5,488 bases of DNA from JBIKLM01 sp044375105 (lineage in GTDB: Bacteria; Planctomycetota; UBA1135; GCA-002686595), in contig JBILNK010000231.1 in the NCBI GenBank assembly GCA_044375105.1, positions 1 to 5,488 of the forward strand, in the 5' to 3' direction. The position numbers and the translations under genes were made by a program. The notes beneath the pieces were generated by a model, which was not told where the DNA came from, did not search any database, and worked only from the letters and a program-made list of their open reading frames with translations. Shown in pieces: positions 4,988 to 5,488 of the stretch (position 1 is the first letter of the stretch; the number at the start of each line of letters is the position of its first letter).

Positions 4988-5488
4988 ATGAGCCCCCGAT
5001 CGCCCGCCGCCGACCGCCCCGCCGCCACACCGCCGCTCGGGAACGCACCGCCGCTCTACGCCCCGCTGCGCGTCCACGGCGTGCACTCGCTCCTGACCGG
5101 GGTCGATCGGCCCCGGCGCCTGCTCGAGCGCGCCGCCGAGCTGGGCGCCCCGGCCCTGGCGCTGACCGACGTGGGCAACCTGGCGGGGCTGGTCGAGTTC
5201 CTCCAGGCCGCGGAGGCCCTGGCGGCCGAAGGGCGGGCGACGCCGCGCCCGATCGTCGGGGCCGAGCTCTCCGACGGCGGCGCGCGGCCGGGGCGCTTGG
5301 TCGCTCTGGTGGAGAACGCCGCCGGGTATCGGCAGCTGTGCAAGCTGGTCTCGGCCGCGGCCCTGGGCGCCGATCCGGGCGCCCGCGGCGCGGACCTGCC
5401 GGGGCCCGAGCGCTTCGACCTGATCGATGCGGCCGTGCGCCACCGCGAGGGGCTGGTGTTCCTGGCGGACCATCCGCGCCTGCTGTAC
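4988..5488 (+). CDS. DNA polymerase III alpha-subunit family protein (DnaE/DnaE2-like), N-terminal part only
   Basis: The first 167 residues are present; the gene runs off the window. After a 23-residue Pro/Ala-rich leader comes the start of a PHP domain as in C-family replicative polymerases: LRVHGVHSLLTG (27-38), LLERAAELGAPALALTDVGN (45-64), RPIVGAEL (87-94), LVALVENAAGYRQLCKLVS (104-122) and FDLIDAAVRHREGLVFLADH (143-162). Full-length members are usually about 1000 residues or more, with polymerase, helix-hairpin-helix and OB domains after this one. Several PHP metal ligands are replaced: the first His pair of the HxHxH-type motif reads Pro/Arg here and TDH reads TDV, so phosphoesterase activity is probably lost, as in E. 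coli DnaE. The short link between GAEL and LVALVEN resembles accessory DnaE2/ImuC-type polymerases more than the main replicase, but the paralogue cannot be fixed from this part, so no symbol is given. The start is set by AAGGAG. Confidence 0.88.
   Translation, partial: MSPRSPAADRPAATPPLGNAPPLYAPLRVHGVHSLLTGVDRPRRLLERAAELGAPALALTDVGNLAGLVEFLQAAEALAAEGRATPRPIVGAELSDGGARPGRLVALVENAAGYRQLCKLVSAAALGADPGARGADLPGPERFDLIDAAVRHREGLVFLADHPRLLY

Noticed and set aside
3328..5028. 566-residue minus-strand open frame overlapping the metalloprotease start and the polymerase start
   Set aside because: It is a shifted-frame shadow of the metalloprotease, rich in Arg/Pro/Ala, and runs antisense into the polymerase coding region.

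Overview
The window is a very GC-rich piece of bacterial chromosome with dense coding and strong G/C preference at third codon positions. The best clue to the host is the large secreted metalloprotease. Its signal peptide ends in LALG|Q, and its last 120 residues (Cys, LSLCG, a long Gly/Ala/Leu-rich beta domain, then a tail ending NALQV-QYLP) resemble, from memory, the C-terminal domain found repeatedly on secreted proteins of high-GC Planctomycetota. Planctomycetota is therefore the favoured host. Another high-GC lineage with large secretomes, such as Myxococcota, cannot be excluded by reading alone.

Layout, left to right. Bases 1-113 are a short repeat-containing stretch at the window edge with no gene that can be assigned firmly. 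Bases 114-833 (minus) encode a small lipoprotein with a DcrB/PsbP-like domain. Bases 834-1116 are a GC-rich spacer with a hairpin and a 13-bp tandem repeat. Bases 1117-2007 (minus) encode a two-helix membrane protein of the SPFH/band 7 family. Bases 2008-2198 are a spacer with two stem-loops downstream of the next gene. Bases 2199-4697 (minus) encode an 832-residue secreted metzincin-type zinc metalloprotease with beta-sandwich domains. Bases 4698-4987 are a divergent intergenic region. From 4988 (plus) to the window end runs the 5' part of a DNA polymerase III alpha-family gene, showing only part of its PHP domain.

The three minus-strand genes point the same way but are separated by 191 and 283 bp, and stem-loops follow the metalloprotease. 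They are more likely separate transcription units than one tight operon. All three products act at or beyond the cytoplasmic membrane (secreted protease, membrane SPFH scaffold, lipoprotein), but nothing visible shows that they work together. The polymerase gene is divergent and functionally unrelated.

No mobile element, RNA gene, CRISPR array or toxin-antitoxin pair was seen, and no clearly new multi-gene system. The most interesting object is the metalloprotease: its overall architecture is not one I can name, and it carries a compact Cys/His-rich insertion after the catalytic domain.
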